Shown piece after piece: positions 9,208 to 17,138 of a DNA stretch of 64,000 bases; the first letter of the stretch is position 1, and each line of letters starts with the position of its first letter. This DNA comes from Shimia sagamensis. Lineage in GTDB: Bacteria > Pseudomonadota > Alphaproteobacteria > Rhodobacterales > Rhodobacteraceae. The DNA is taken from positions 310,001 to 374,000 of the forward strand of contig NZ_FXTY01000003.1 of NCBI RefSeq assembly GCF_900182745.1, read 5' to 3'. The notes under the pieces were generated by a model, which saw nothing but the letters and a program-made list of their open reading frames with translations, was not told the origin of the DNA and ran no database searches. The position numbers were made by a program, and so were the translations under genes.

Positions 9208-11373
9208 TTAGGCAGCATCCCAAGCATCGTCTAAGTCATCTTCCGCGGTCCGGTTCGAACTTTGGTCTTTTAGAGTAAACCCATCAACAGCCCGGACGAG
9301 GTTCTCAGCTTCGCCTCGCAGAACTTGGCCAGAGGCGGCGGTTTCTTCAAGCATGGCCGCACTCTTCTGGCTGTCGCTGTCCAGACTTTCAACCGCTGCG
9401 CTGACTTCTTTCAGCCCGGTGGACTGATCGACTGCGTTTTCGGCAATCTCACGTACTTTTCCGACAACTTGTTCGACCGCTTGCATGATCTCACCCAAGG
9501 AATTTCCAGTTTCATCCATCAGGTTCACACCGTTCGCGACTTCGGTTTGTGAGCTGGAAATCAACGTGTTTATCTCATGGGCCGCTTCTGAGGAGCGTTG
9601 CGCAAGGGCGCGCACCTCAGAGGCCACAACCGCAAACCCACGTCCTGCATCGCCGGCACGCGCCGCTTCAACACCGGCGTTTAGGGCCAACAAGTTGGTT
9701 TGGAACGCAACATCTTCAATCAAGCCGCTGATCTGTGAAATTGCATCGGAGCTTTCCTTGATTTTTTGAATCGCGGCAACAGTCTGATCGGCAACTTCAC
9801 GTGTGGATTCGGCCTTCTTCTGCGCGTTGTTGACGTGCGAACGGGCTTCCTGCGCGCTCTTCGCGGTATCGTTGACAGTTTGAGCAACGGTCTGCAGCGA
9901 GGAGGAGGTCTCCTCCAAAGAAGCAGCAGAGATTTCACCACGGCGGGAGGCGTCATCCACGGATGAGGAAATTTCTTGGGACGTATGGTTCAAGACTTTG
10001 CCGGAGGCGGAGAGCTGGCGAACCATTCCATCTAAGCTGTCGGTCAGGTGGGTGATGGTGTTCGAGATATCCTTAAACACACCTTTTTGTCCCTCGGGCA
10101 TCTCGTGAGTAAGGTCGCCTGTAGCAAGGATTTCAAGTGTCTCTTGTACGTCGCCAAGACCTTTCTGAGCCACTTCACCAATTGCGTTAACACCCTGGCC
10201 AAGGTCTTTGAAAACTCCCTCGGATCCAGCAGTATCAATCCGACGAGAAAAGTCACCGTCGCCGCAAGCTTCAATCACTTTGGAGATCTCGCGGGTCATG
10301 TGTACTTTGGTTTCTTCCTGTTTACGGAAATCGCCAACCGCCTCAGAAATGGCGGAAAGTTCACGGATGCCAGAATTGGGCATTTCCTTGGAGAAGTCTT
10401 CGTTCATCATATCCTTGAGCACAGCGTCAATGCGCTTGAGTGGACGAGAAATACCACGAGCCAGGATCAGTGCGAAAATTGCGAAAATCGATGCGCCACC
10501 GATCGCAGCCCATTGAGAGCTCAATTGTGCCTTTTGGCTTACCACTTCACTCTCGTGTAGGACTGCGTCCAATGCCGCTGTGACGTCTTCGAGGATGGTA
10601 TCCATATAGGGCGATGCGTTTGCGTAACTTTTGGACATGTCTTTACGGAAACCGCGTTCTTTTAGTGTCTCATTCACCAGGGCTTCAAAGGCGGTCTTGT
10701 ATGCGGTCATCACCGGGAGGATTGCTTCACGCTGTTCTGCACTGTCATAGAAAAAGACAGGGAAACCTTCGAACTCCTTTATGCGGGCATTTACTTCATC
10801 CAACCATTTTGTGTCGGAGGAAATGATGAAATCCTTCTCGTGCTGACGCATTGTCAAAACGTTGACCTTCAGCACTGGGATCGCCACATCTTTCAGGCTC
10901 TCATTTACAGTTTCTGCAGCGGCTTCAAGTTCGCCGCGGAGCCCGTCGGAATTCGTCAATCCAAGCCTTTCATTGCTGGCAACCACATCTTTGAAGCGGT
11001 CCTGATAGTCGTGTGCAAATTGGATGAGCGGCGCCATGTTTTGTGCAGTCTCGGTCAAATCTGAAACCTGCCCCAGAATGCCCTCCATCACTGCCAAATG
11101 TCCCCACATTTTCTCCATAATGCCGGCATGGCGGTCTGAATATTTTGGATCAAGCCTCAGGAGGAAGTCTTTTTCCGCCCGGCGTGCCATAAGAAACTCG
11201 ATCTTCAGATTTTCAATTGCAATGGCGGATTCTTCGATCACTTTGACACGATGCTGCATGTCATCTCGCATTTTGTGGGAGTAAAGTGAAATTCCGGCCA
11301 AGCCGCCCATGACACCAATAGCCATGACAATGATAGTGATGATCGCAAACGAGACTGTTATTTTCCGTTTCAT
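9208..11373 (-). CDS. methyl-accepting chemotaxis protein
   Basis: The 721-residue receptor has a first membrane helix (about 7-29), a periplasmic helical domain of some 260 residues with two similar halves (RRAEKDFLLR and MRQHEKDFIIS), a second membrane helix (about 292-312), HAMP-type segments and a cytoplasmic signalling coiled coil. The hairpin tip EDVAFQTNLLALNAGVEAAR is the CheA/CheW contact site. The periplasmic part looks like a helical bimodular (HBM) sensor; its ligand is unknown. No che genes are nearby, so it must work with a cluster elsewhere. It is transcribed against the ribosomal blocks. Confidence 0.9.
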   Translation of the reverse strand: MKRKITVSFAIITIIVMAIGVMGGLAGISLYSHKMRDDMQHRVKVIEESAIAIENLKIEFLMARRAEKDFLLRLDPKYSDRHAGIMEKMWGHLAVMEGILGQVSDLTETAQNMAPLIQFAHDYQDRFKDVVASNERLGLTNSDGLRGELEAAAETVNESLKDVAIPVLKVNVLTMRQHEKDFIISSDTKWLDEVNARIKEFEGFPVFFYDSAEQREAILPVMTAYKTAFEALVNETLKERGFRKDMSKSYANASPYMDTILEDVTAALDAVLHESEVVSQKAQLSSQWAAIGGASIFAIFALILARGISRPLKRIDAVLKDMMNEDFSKEMPNSGIRELSAISEAVGDFRKQEETKVHMTREISKVIEACGDGDFSRRIDTAGSEGVFKDLGQGVNAIGEVAQKGLGDVQETLEILATGDLTHEMPEGQKGVFKDISNTITHLTDSLDGMVRQLSASGKVLNHTSQEISSSVDDASRRGEISAASLEETSSSLQTVAQTVNDTAKSAQEARSHVNNAQKKAESTREVADQTVAAIQKIKESSDAISQISGLIEDVAFQTNLLALNAGVEAARAGDAGRGFAVVASEVRALAQRSSEAAHEINTLISSSQTEVANGVNLMDETGNSLGEIMQAVEQVVGKVREIAENAVDQSTGLKEVSAAVESLDSDSQKSAAMLEETAASGQVLRGEAENLVRAVDGFTLKDQSSNRTAEDDLDDAWDAA

Positions 11374-11576
11374 GGTCTTTACTGCTCCTGGGCAGGCCGA
11401 TTTCGAGTGTGACTATGAGAAGTAGCAAGCAGGAGTTAATAGAGTGTGGCCTTATAAAATTGGGGGTTTGCTCAAAAAATGGGCGATTCTTTTTGCCAAT
11501 GTTTCGAGGTGATTAGTCGTGGGTTTCTACCACTGCGTGTCTCGCCAAATAAAACTAACTACGATAGGAAGTTGAC

Positions 11577-12197
11577 ATGTCGACCATCGAATCTCTTTTT
11601 GTGACCCGCCTTTATCGTGCGCGCCTAACTGAATTTGGCACGCCTGTTGATGCTGATGAGCTCGAGGCCTCCTGCTTTTCGATTGCCGAAGATGATGAGG
11701 CAGGACAGGAGTGGTGTGAGGCCAATGCCTATCCTGGCTATACGTCTTATGCGTCGCTGACGGATTTGCCGTGGCGCTTCCCGATCTTTGCCGATGTTGT
11801 GGCGTCTTTGGATCAACATGTGGCTGCTTTTGCCAAAGACCTGGAGTTTGATCTGGATGGCAAGTCTTTGAAATTAGAAGACTTGTGGATCAATATACTT
11901 CCTGAAGGCGGGATGCATGCGTCACATATTCACCCGCATTCCGTGATCAGTGGGACCACCTATGTGGCCATGCCGGATGGGGCGAGTGCGCTTAAACTGG
12001 AAGATCCGCGCTCGGGGCGGATGATGGCGTCCCCGGTGCGGACCAAAGATGCGCGGCGGGATTTGCAGTCGTTTATCTACATGAAACCAGAGGTTGGCGA
12101 TGTGCTGCTCTGGGAAAGCTGGCTGCGCCACGAAGTGCCGATGAACATGTCTGAGGACGAACGGGTCAGCGTAAGCTTCAACTATATCTGGGAATAA
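11577..12197 (+). CDS. putative 2OG-Fe(II) oxygenase (TIGR02466-like)
   Basis: The 206-residue protein carries a double-stranded beta-helix pattern seen in a family of putative 2-oxoglutarate/Fe(II) oxygenases. MHASHIHPHSVISGTTYVAM (about residues 112-131) supplies candidate iron ligands, and LLWESWLRHEVPMN near residues 178-191 supplies a distal histidine. Such proteins hydroxylate unknown substrates and are common in marine bacteria. It is divergent from the chemoreceptor gene across about 200 bases and ends before a hairpin terminator. No substrate can be inferred from the neighbours. Confidence 0.7.
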   Translation: MSTIESLFVTRLYRARLTEFGTPVDADELEASCFSIAEDDEAGQEWCEANAYPGYTSYASLTDLPWRFPIFADVVASLDQHVAAFAKDLEFDLDGKSLKLEDLWINILPEGGMHASHIHPHSVISGTTYVAMPDGASALKLEDPRSGRMMASPVRTKDARRDLQSFIYMKPEVGDVLLWESWLRHEVPMNMSEDERVSVSFNYIWE

Positions 12198-12225
12198 GTG
12201 CTGCGCCGTTAACCCGCAAAAATCA

Positions 12226-12276
12226 CGTCGGTATCGCGTCGGTAAAACGACTGTATCGCGGTGGTGCGGATTTTGG
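12226..12276. repeat. dispersed repeat, copy A
   Basis: This 51-base stretch aligns without gaps to 46691-46741 at roughly 80 percent identity, sharing CGGTAT, GCGTCGGTA, CGACTGT and GGTGCGG in the same order. Both copies are preceded by TTAACCCG at nearly the same distance. It lies just after the oxygenase stop codon. Function unknown. Confidence 0.6.
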
Positions 12277-12332
12277 GACGGCGCAATGTGTAAAGCGGCC
12301 GTGCGCATCTGTTGCGTGATCTGCTGATTGAG

Positions 12333-12362
12333 GGCCGCCTTCAGGGGCGGCTTTCCTGTTTT
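12333..12362 (+). terminator. intrinsic terminator after the oxygenase gene
   Basis: GCCGCC (12334-12339) and GGCGGC (12346-12351) pair over 6 bp, followed by TTTCCTGTTTT. Confidence 0.6.
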
Positions 12363-12382
12363 GAGAGCTGCTTTTCGAAATG

Positions 12383-12418
12383 TCCCAAAGTCCAATGACC
12401 CTTTCCCAAATTCCAATG
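12383..12418. promoter_or_regulatory. paired direct repeat upstream of small secreted protein gene, copy 1
   Basis: TCCCAAAGTCCAATG (12383-12397) and TCCCAAATTCCAATG (12404-12418) differ at one base and start 21 bases apart, two turns of the helix. This suggests a site for a protein binding twice on the same face. The pair recurs at 12903-12938. Confidence 0.45.
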
Positions 12419-12493
12419 CTACCTGCAGAGAAGGCCCCCATATCCATTTCATCAAAGGAACACAGAAAACCCCAAACAAAAGGAAACACCCCC

Positions 12494-12739
12494 ATGTTCA
12501 CCAAATTCGCTTCCGCCGCCGTTGTTGTTGCTCTCACCGCGCCTTTGGCTTTTGCCTACCCAGTGACTTCCGCACCTGGCCCAACTGAGCCAGTGATGAC
12601 GCAAAGCTATGAGGTTGCTGGCACAGTGGGAATGGACCGCCGTCAGGACCGTCGCGGCGACCGTCAGGACTGCCGCCAGGGTGAAGGAATTGTGGGCGCC
12701 GACAAACGGGACTGCAAACAAGACAGCCGCAACGGTTAA
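12494..12739 (+). CDS. small secreted protein, copy 1
   Basis: The 81-residue product has a clear signal peptide, MFTKFASAAVVVALTAPLAF ending at Ala-Tyr, so the mature part is about 60 residues in the periplasm. It is strongly charged, with repeated D-R-R and D-R-Q units (MDRRQDRRGDRQDCRQ) and two cysteines, one in each of two similar blocks (RQDCRQ and KRDCKQ), which could form a disulfide. The ATG at 12494 follows AAGGAAAC. A near-identical gene lies 520 bases downstream. I know no characterised family for it. Confidence 0.75.
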   Translation: MFTKFASAAVVVALTAPLAFAYPVTSAPGPTEPVMTQSYEVAGTVGMDRRQDRRGDRQDCRQGEGIVGADKRDCKQDSRNG

Positions 12740-12766
12740 GCAACGCTGCTTTACTTACGACGCAAG

Positions 12767-12798
12767 AGCCTCGACCCGACAGGGTGGGGGCTTTTTTG
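12767..12798 (+). terminator. intrinsic terminator after copy 1
   Basis: AGCCTCGACCC (12767-12777) pairs with GGGTGGGGGCT (12782-12792) with one mismatch, a GACA loop and six T's. Confidence 0.8.
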
Positions 12799-12902
12799 TC
12801 ATCAAGGGGTTTCAAAATGGGTGTGCAGGCAGGCACAGGGAGCCCCTTGGACAATTGTCTTGTCCCAGCAATTTGGGCCTGTGCGAGGGAATTGGGGGGA
12901 TG

Positions 12903-12938
12903 TCCCAAAGTCCAATGACCCTTTCCCAAATTCCAATG
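12903..12938. promoter_or_regulatory. paired direct repeat upstream of small secreted protein gene, copy 2
   Basis: Same two 15-base repeats, at 12903-12917 and 12924-12938, as before copy 1, with the same 21-base period. Confidence 0.45.
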
Positions 12939-13013
12939 CTACCTGCAGAGAAGGCCCCCATATCCATTTCATCAAAGGAACACAGAAAACCCCAAACAAA
13001 AGGAAACACCCCC

Positions 13014-13259
13014 ATGTTCACCAAATTCGCTTCCGCCGCCGTTGTTGTTGCTCTCACCGCGCCTCTGGCTTTTGCCTACCCAGTGACTTCCGCACCTGGC
13101 CCAACCGAGCCTGTGATGACGCAAAGCTATGAGGTTGCTGACACTGTGGGAATGGACAATCGTGACGATCGTCGCGGGGACCGTCAGGATTGTCGGCAGG
13201 TTGAAGGGGTCGCGGGTTCTGACAAGCGGGACTGCAAACAAGACAGCCGCAACGGTTAA
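13014..13259 (+). CDS. small secreted protein, copy 2
   Basis: This is the paralogue of the gene at 12494, again 81 residues with an identical signal peptide. Differences gather in the second half: VGMDNRDDRRGDRQDCRQ replaces the copy 1 version and GEGIVGA becomes VEGVAGS, while both cysteines and the final KRDCKQDSRNG are kept. Several changes between the copies are silent, which argues that both genes are under selection and expressed. It has its own terminator, so the two are probably separate transcription units from identical upstream regions. Confidence 0.75.
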   Translation: MFTKFASAAVVVALTAPLAFAYPVTSAPGPTEPVMTQSYEVADTVGMDNRDDRRGDRQDCRQVEGVAGSDKRDCKQDSRNG

Positions 13260-13291
13260 GTCCTTCTGCCTCGGATTGATCTTGCCCTCCA

Positions 13292-13326
13292 AGACCCCAA
13301 CCCTCTGTGGTTGGGGTCTCATTGTA
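13292..13326 (+). terminator. hairpin terminator after copy 2
   Basis: AGACCCCAACC (13292-13302) and GGTTGGGGTCT (13309-13319) form a perfect 11-bp stem; the following tract is only moderately T-rich. Confidence 0.7.
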
Positions 13327-13369
13327 TTGAGGGGCTTCCAACACGGTGCTGGCGGGCTACAGTGCAGGT

Positions 13370-14377
13370 ATGGAACAAGTAAGAAGTGTGCGGTTTGCAT
13401 ATGTCAGTGAGACGCTGAAGCGAGAGCTGGGCCAACAAGTGGCGGACCGGCTAATGCGCAAAGTTGGCCGGTTTCCAGGCACTAAGTCGTTGGCTACGGT
13501 CAACCAGGAAGCGACGTTGATCCGGACGGCTTGTTTGGAGATGAATGACCCAGCCTTGGGGGCAAAGATCGGGATAGGCTATCGGGACGCACCGACGTTG
13601 TCATCCTACATCGCCGCCAGTTCCAAGACGTTGCGCGAAGCGGTAGAGGGGGCGGCCAAGTTTTACACGTTGGCCGATCCAACAACCGCACTTCAGCTTG
13701 AGGATCGTGACGGCGGGGATGCGTTGACTGTGATGTCGACGGATGCTGCGTTGCGGTCGAACGATCGGTTTCAGGAGTTTTTGGTCTTTGGTGCTTTGGC
13801 GCGCATTCACAGCATTACGCGGCGAGGGACCCGGCCGACGCAGGTGGTCTTTCGACATAAGGCACTGGGAGACATCCGGACCTATGAGCGCATTGCAGGG
13901 TGTGCCGTGCGGTTTGGCGGATCCTTCAATGGTGTGCAGTTTGCAGCTGGCGTGCCGGAAGTTCGGCTGGAAACCCATGATCCCGTGTTGGTGTCGCACT
14001 TGCAGAACCTGGCAGAAACGCAATTGACGGCGCGGGACGAGGGGGCAGCCACGGTTCGGGACCAAGTGGAGCGCCTGTTGGTGGAAGCGCTACCTGGGCG
14101 GTTTCTAACGGCTGATCAGGTTGCGGAACAGTTCGGAGTCACACGGCGGACTCTAACCCGCAGGTTGGGGACCGAGGGGCTGAACTTTCGTGCGCTGTGC
14201 AATGACTTGAGATTTCGTTTGGCCAAGGCGCATTTGCAGGATGGGCGCACGGTGACGGAGACGGCTTTTCTGCTTGGCTACGGGGATCAGGCGACGTTCT
14301 CGACCGCGTTCAAGGTGTGGAGCGGGGGGGCGCCCAGCGAGTATGTAGCAGGACAGCACGGCGCAGAAGCCGTTTAG
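13370..14377 (+). CDS. AraC-family transcriptional regulator
   Basis: The 335-residue protein has the arrangement of OruR/ArgR-like AraC regulators: a long N-terminal arabinose-binding-type domain (about 20-205) and a C-terminal double helix-turn-helix. The DNA-binding part contains TADQVAEQFGVTRRTLTRRL, then LAKAHLQDGRTVTETAFLLGYGDQATFSTAFKVWSGGAPSEY, which fits the family signature. The ATG at 13370 is preferred; a GTG at 13346 in frame would add eight unremarkable residues. It is downstream of the duplicated small genes, so it might control them or itself, but no direct evidence exists. Confidence 0.85.
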   Translation: MEQVRSVRFAYVSETLKRELGQQVADRLMRKVGRFPGTKSLATVNQEATLIRTACLEMNDPALGAKIGIGYRDAPTLSSYIAASSKTLREAVEGAAKFYTLADPTTALQLEDRDGGDALTVMSTDAALRSNDRFQEFLVFGALARIHSITRRGTRPTQVVFRHKALGDIRTYERIAGCAVRFGGSFNGVQFAAGVPEVRLETHDPVLVSHLQNLAETQLTARDEGAATVRDQVERLLVEALPGRFLTADQVAEQFGVTRRTLTRRLGTEGLNFRALCNDLRFRLAKAHLQDGRTVTETAFLLGYGDQATFSTAFKVWSGGAPSEYVAGQHGAEAV

Positions 14378-14583
14378 GGCTCTCCTGTGAACAGCATCAT
14401 CACATCCACAGGGAACCTGTCACTCCTCCCAAAGTGCGCTTTGGCAGGGAGGCTGAGTGCGGTGGTTGTAGATGTTTAGGGGAGTTAATGGGGAGGGACA
14501 GGGGATGTGTTGGTCGGGCCAATTGGATGCGCGGCAAAATTGGCTTTCAAACTCGGTTGTGAAACTTGCGTGTAGTATCTTGA

Positions 14584-14603
14584 TAACCCATATTGATGGG
14601 ATA
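14584..14603. promoter_or_regulatory. inverted repeat before the toxin-antitoxin genes
   Basis: CCCAT (14587-14591) and ATGGG (14596-14600) form a perfect inverted repeat with a 4-base centre; extending to 8-base arms adds only one mismatch. It ends about 10 bases before the antitoxin start, near the ribosome-binding AGGAG, a common place for an autoregulatory operator. Confidence 0.45.
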
Positions 14604-14613
14604 GGAGAGCGAA

Positions 14614-14805
14614 ATGGCCGCGAAGACGAAGACGAAGACAACGAAGGTAAAGGGCGGAGTAATTGGGCGATCTGCCAAGACAGGCCGTTTTATCAGCGTG
14701 ACTACTTACGCTGGGCGCAAATTGGCGTCCGCAAAAACTCAGACGGTGGTTAAAGAAATTTCGAGCAAGCGAAGGTCTGCATTGCAGAGATTAGCTGATC
14801 GGTAG
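14614..14805 (+). CDS. candidate antitoxin of a Doc-type pair
   Basis: The 63-residue basic protein sits directly before a Doc-like toxin gene. It has a lysine-rich N-terminus and the segment GRSAKTGRFISVTTYAGRKL, similar in style to small antitoxin-like proteins in which an R-S-x-K-T-G-x-F segment is followed by basic residues. It does not look like classical Phd, so the pairing rests mainly on gene order. AGGAG stands 6 bases before the ATG at 14614. The stop at 14803-14805 lies 19 bases before the proposed toxin start. Binding to the nearby inverted repeat is possible. Confidence 0.6.
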   Translation: MAAKTKTKTTKVKGGVIGRSAKTGRFISVTTYAGRKLASAKTQTVVKEISSKRRSALQRLADR

Positions 14806-14824
14806 TCGTCATTATCGAGTAACA

Positions 14825-15181
14825 TTGGCTGATGCAATTGAAGCGCACGATGAAGCACTAACAATGGGTGGGCGTGACGGCATCAGCAGCCTGGATTTAA
14901 TTGAGTCGGCTTTAGGGCGGCCGTATTCTGGGTACCATCGCAGCATTGCAAGAAAGGCAGCGGCGCTGCTTGAGAGTATGGTTGGCAATCACGGGTTTGT
15001 AGATGGGAACAAGCGCACATCGTGGTTCTTGGTGGAAATCCTTATTGCACGTAGCGGCTTTGAGCTCGCAATTGCAGATGATGAGCCAATTGATGATTTG
15101 GTTGTTGCTGTAGCTGAAGGTGCACTGAAGTTCGACGATCTGCGCGAATGGTTTGACGAGCGCATCATTAGAGCAGAATAG
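14825..15181 (+). CDS. Doc-family toxin (Fic/Doc fold)
   Basis: The protein contains NHGFVDGNKRTSWFLVEIL, fitting the Doc signature H-x-F-x-D-x-N-K-R rather than the Fic type ending G-N-G-R. Doc of phage P1 phosphorylates elongation factor Tu and stops translation. The 118 residues from TTG at 14825 probably lack little, but the frame stays open back to 14795 and the codons before TTG (RHYRV) look like true Doc sequence, so the real start is uncertain and no ATG or GTG is available there. It lies behind the presumed antitoxin and is the last gene before the rpmC promoter. Confidence 0.82.
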   Translation: MADAIEAHDEALTMGGRDGISSLDLIESALGRPYSGYHRSIARKAAALLESMVGNHGFVDGNKRTSWFLVEILIARSGFELAIADDEPIDDLVVAVAEGALKFDDLREWFDERIIRAE

Positions 15182-15193
15182 CCCACCTTTCCC

Positions 15194-15222
15194 TTGCCAT
15201 CCCTCCGACTCCCCCGTATAGA
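15194..15222 (+). promoter_or_regulatory. sigma70-like promoter for rpmC block
   Basis: TTGCCA (15194-15199) and TATAGA (15217-15222) are 17 bases apart with a C-rich spacer. It begins 13 bases after the toxin stop and would give a leader of about 110 bases. Confidence 0.65.
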
Positions 15223-15340
15223 GCGCCATCTCATGGATTCCGTGTATGCGGGATTCGTGTGTTTTGTATTTGTCCATCAGGCAAAAGGGTCACCCCGCAC
15301 ATACTCGGGCGCCCTCTGATGTATGAGAAAGGAAAAGGCG

Positions 15341-15541
15341 ATGAACGCCAACGAACTGCGTGAAAAAACGCCGGACCAGCTTCGTGAGGAGTTGTCCAAT
15401 CTAAAGAAAGCTTCGTTCAACCTACGTTTTCAAGCGGCCACTGGTCAGCTCGAAAACGCGGCCAAAATCCGTGAGGCACGTCGTGACGCTGCTCGGGTTA
15501 AGACCATCCTGAACGAAAAAGCCAAAGCTGCAGCTGAGTAA
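15341..15541 (+). CDS. rpmC: 50S ribosomal protein L29
   Basis: L29 sits beside L23 at the tunnel exit. The 66-residue helical hairpin starts [20 protein letters not shown] and contains the conserved [22 protein letters not shown]. The ATG at 15341 behind AGGAAAAG is chosen over an in-frame ATG at 15323, which would add six residues foreign to the family. First gene of the third ribosomal block. Confidence 0.96.
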   Translation: MNANELREKTPDQLREELSNLKKASFNLRFQAATGQLENAAKIREARRDAARVKTILNEKAKAAAE

Positions 15542-15555
15542 GAGGAGCCTGATAG

Positions 15556-15786
15556 ATGCCCAAACGTATCCTGACTGGCACCGTGACCAGCGATGCCAAC
15601 GCCCAAACAGTAACTGTGTCTGTGGAACGTCGTTTCACACACCCGGTTCTGAAGAAAACCATTCGTAAGTCCAAAAAATACCGGGCGCACGATGAACAGA
15701 ACGCTTTCAAGGTCGGCGACCAAGTACGCATCATCGAATGCGCGCCGAAATCGAAAACGAAACGCTGGGAAGTTCTGGAAGCCTAA
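15556..15786 (+). CDS. rpsQ: 30S ribosomal protein S17
   Basis: S17 is a primary 16S-binding protein of the 30S body with an OB fold. The 76 residues start [20 protein letters not shown] and include the conserved [20 protein letters not shown] stretch. It follows rpmC after 14 bases carrying AGGAG. The next gene, rplN, is separated by a structured 99-base gap. Confidence 0.97.
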   Translation: MPKRILTGTVTSDANAQTVTVSVERRFTHPVLKKTIRKSKKYRAHDEQNAFKVGDQVRIIECAPKSKTKRWEVLEA

Positions 15787-15866
15787 GAGTCTCACTATGA
15801 GACTCCTGGCGACTAGACTTAACAGTCAGTCGAAACCCTGGGGGATACACCACGCATCGGTGCCCC
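15787..15866 (+). promoter_or_regulatory. three-hairpin RNA element between rpsQ and rplN
   Basis: Three stems fill the gap: GAGTCTCA with TGAGACTC (15787-15805, 8 bp, 3-base loop); CGACT-a-GACT with AGTC-AGTCG (15810-15832, 9 bp, one bulge, 4-base loop); and GGGG-ata-CACC with GGTG-CCCC (15841-15866, 8 bp, 3-base bulge). No T-run follows any of them. Position before L14 suggests a leader for the spc genes. Confidence 0.6.
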
Positions 15867-15885
15867 ATAGGTCGGGAGAAACCAC

Positions 15886-16254
15886 ATGATCCAGATGCAA
15901 ACAAACCTGGATGTTGCTGACAACAGCGGCGCTCGCCGTGTTCAGTGCATTAAGGTTCTGGGTGGTTCCAAGCGTAAGTACGCATCCGTAGGCGACATCA
16001 TTGTTGTCTCGGTTAAGGAAGCCATTCCACGCGGTCGCGTTAAAAAAGGGGACGTCCGTAAGGCCGTCGTCGTACGCACTGCTAAAGAAGTCCGTCGTGA
16101 AGATGGCACTGCGATCCGTTTTGATCGCAACGCAGCTGTAATTCTGAACAACGCCAATGAGCCAGTCGGTACTCGTATCTTCGGCCCAGTTGTTCGTGAG
16201 CTGCGCGCCAAGAACTTCATGAAGATCATCTCGCTCGCGCCGGAGGTGCTGTAA
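15886..16254 (+). CDS. rplN: 50S ribosomal protein L14
   Basis: L14 binds 23S rRNA near the subunit interface and is the contact point of the silencing factor RsfS. The 122 residues start [20 protein letters not shown] and contain the conserved [15 protein letters not shown] and [19 protein letters not shown] end. The ATG at 15886 follows GGGAG. The unusual upstream gap contains three hairpins. Confidence 0.97.
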   Translation: MIQMQTNLDVADNSGARRVQCIKVLGGSKRKYASVGDIIVVSVKEAIPRGRVKKGDVRKAVVVRTAKEVRREDGTAIRFDRNAAVILNNANEPVGTRIFGPVVRELRAKNFMKIISLAPEVL

Positions 16255-16255
16255 G

Positions 16256-16567
16256 ATGGCTGCTAAGCTGAAAAAAGGCGACAAAGTTGTCGTACTTGCC
16301 GGTAAGGACAAAGGCAAAGAGGGCACTATCTCCTCTGTTGACCCCAAAGCCGGCAAAGCTGTTGTGGACGGCATCAACATCGCCATCCGCCACACAAAAC
16401 AGAGCCAAACCGCACAGGGCGGTCGCATCCCTCAGGCGATGCCGATCGAACTGTCCAACCTGGCATTTCTGGACAAAAACGGCAAAGCAACCCGTGTTGG
16501 CTTCCGCATGGAAGGTGACAAGAAGGTTCGCTTCGCTAAGACTACAGGGGACGTGATTGATGCTTGA
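16256..16567 (+). CDS. rplX: 50S ribosomal protein L24
   Basis: L24 starts 50S assembly and sits near the tunnel exit. The 103-residue protein opens with a KOW motif, [20 protein letters not shown], followed by the usual [13 protein letters not shown] segment. It begins one base after the rplN stop, and its last codons overlap the start of rplE. Confidence 0.97.
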   Translation: MAAKLKKGDKVVVLAGKDKGKEGTISSVDPKAGKAVVDGINIAIRHTKQSQTAQGGRIPQAMPIELSNLAFLDKNGKATRVGFRMEGDKKVRFAKTTGDVIDA

Positions 16568-17120
16568 TAATGCAGATTACACACCACGTCTGAAGTCGCT
16601 CTATGCGGATTCCATCCGCGCCGCTCTGAAAGAAGAGTTCGGTTACAAGAACGACATGCAGATCCCTAAGCTGGAAAAGATCGTGCTGAACATCGGCTGT
16701 GGCCGTGCAGCCGTGAAAGACAGCAAGAAAGCCAAGTCAGCACAGGCTGATCTGACCGCGATTGCGGGCCAGAAAGCTCTGACCACCATTGCAAAGAACT
16801 CCATTGCCGGCTTCCGCGTTCGCGAAGGCATGCCAATGGGTGCAAAGGTGACCCTGCGTGGCGACCGTATGTACGAATTCCTCGATCGTCTGATCACCGT
16901 TGCGATGCCCCGCATCCGCGACTTCCGTGGTGTGAAGCCGAGCTTTGATGGCCGTGGCAACTTCGCCACCGGTTTGAAAGAGCACATCGTGTTCCCAGAA
17001 ATCGACTTTGATAAAGTTGATGAGAACTGGGGCATGGATATCGTCATCGCCACCGATGCTGAAACCGACGCCGAAGCGCAGAGCCTGTTGAAGCATTTCA
17101 ACATGCCCTTCATCGCGTAA
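16560..17120 (+). CDS. rplE: 50S ribosomal protein L5
   Basis: L5 binds 5S rRNA and forms bridge B1b with S13. The 186 residues start [15 protein letters not shown] and contain KITLR-type [19 protein letters not shown] and the conserved [19 protein letters not shown]. The ATG at 16560 gives the standard N-terminus and an 8-base overlap with rplX; a TTG three bases earlier is less likely. Confidence 0.96.
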   Translation: MLDNADYTPRLKSLYADSIRAALKEEFGYKNDMQIPKLEKIVLNIGCGRAAVKDSKKAKSAQADLTAIAGQKALTTIAKNSIAGFRVREGMPMGAKVTLRGDRMYEFLDRLITVAMPRIRDFRGVKPSFDGRGNFATGLKEHIVFPEIDFDKVDENWGMDIVIATDAETDAEAQSLLKHFNMPFIA

Positions 17121-17138
17121 GGCTGAGAGGATTACGAC

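Larger units (their letters stand above)
12380..12739 (+). repeat. tandem duplication, unit 1
   Basis: The unit matches 12900-13259 at an offset of 520 bases. The 114 noncoding bases before the start codon are identical; the 5' part of the gene differs at only a few bases, while the 3' part has diverged more. No transposase or terminal inverted repeat accompanies it. Confidence 0.93.
12900..13259 (+). repeat. tandem duplication, unit 2
   Basis: Second copy of the unit at 12380-12739, with the same identical noncoding leader. The terminator that follows it is different in sequence, which marks the end of the duplicated segment at about the stop codon. Confidence 0.93.

Noticed and set aside
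12380..13259. Insertion sequence or composite mobile element
   Set aside because: The repeats are direct copies of a small gene; no transposase, terminal inverted repeats or target duplication is visible.
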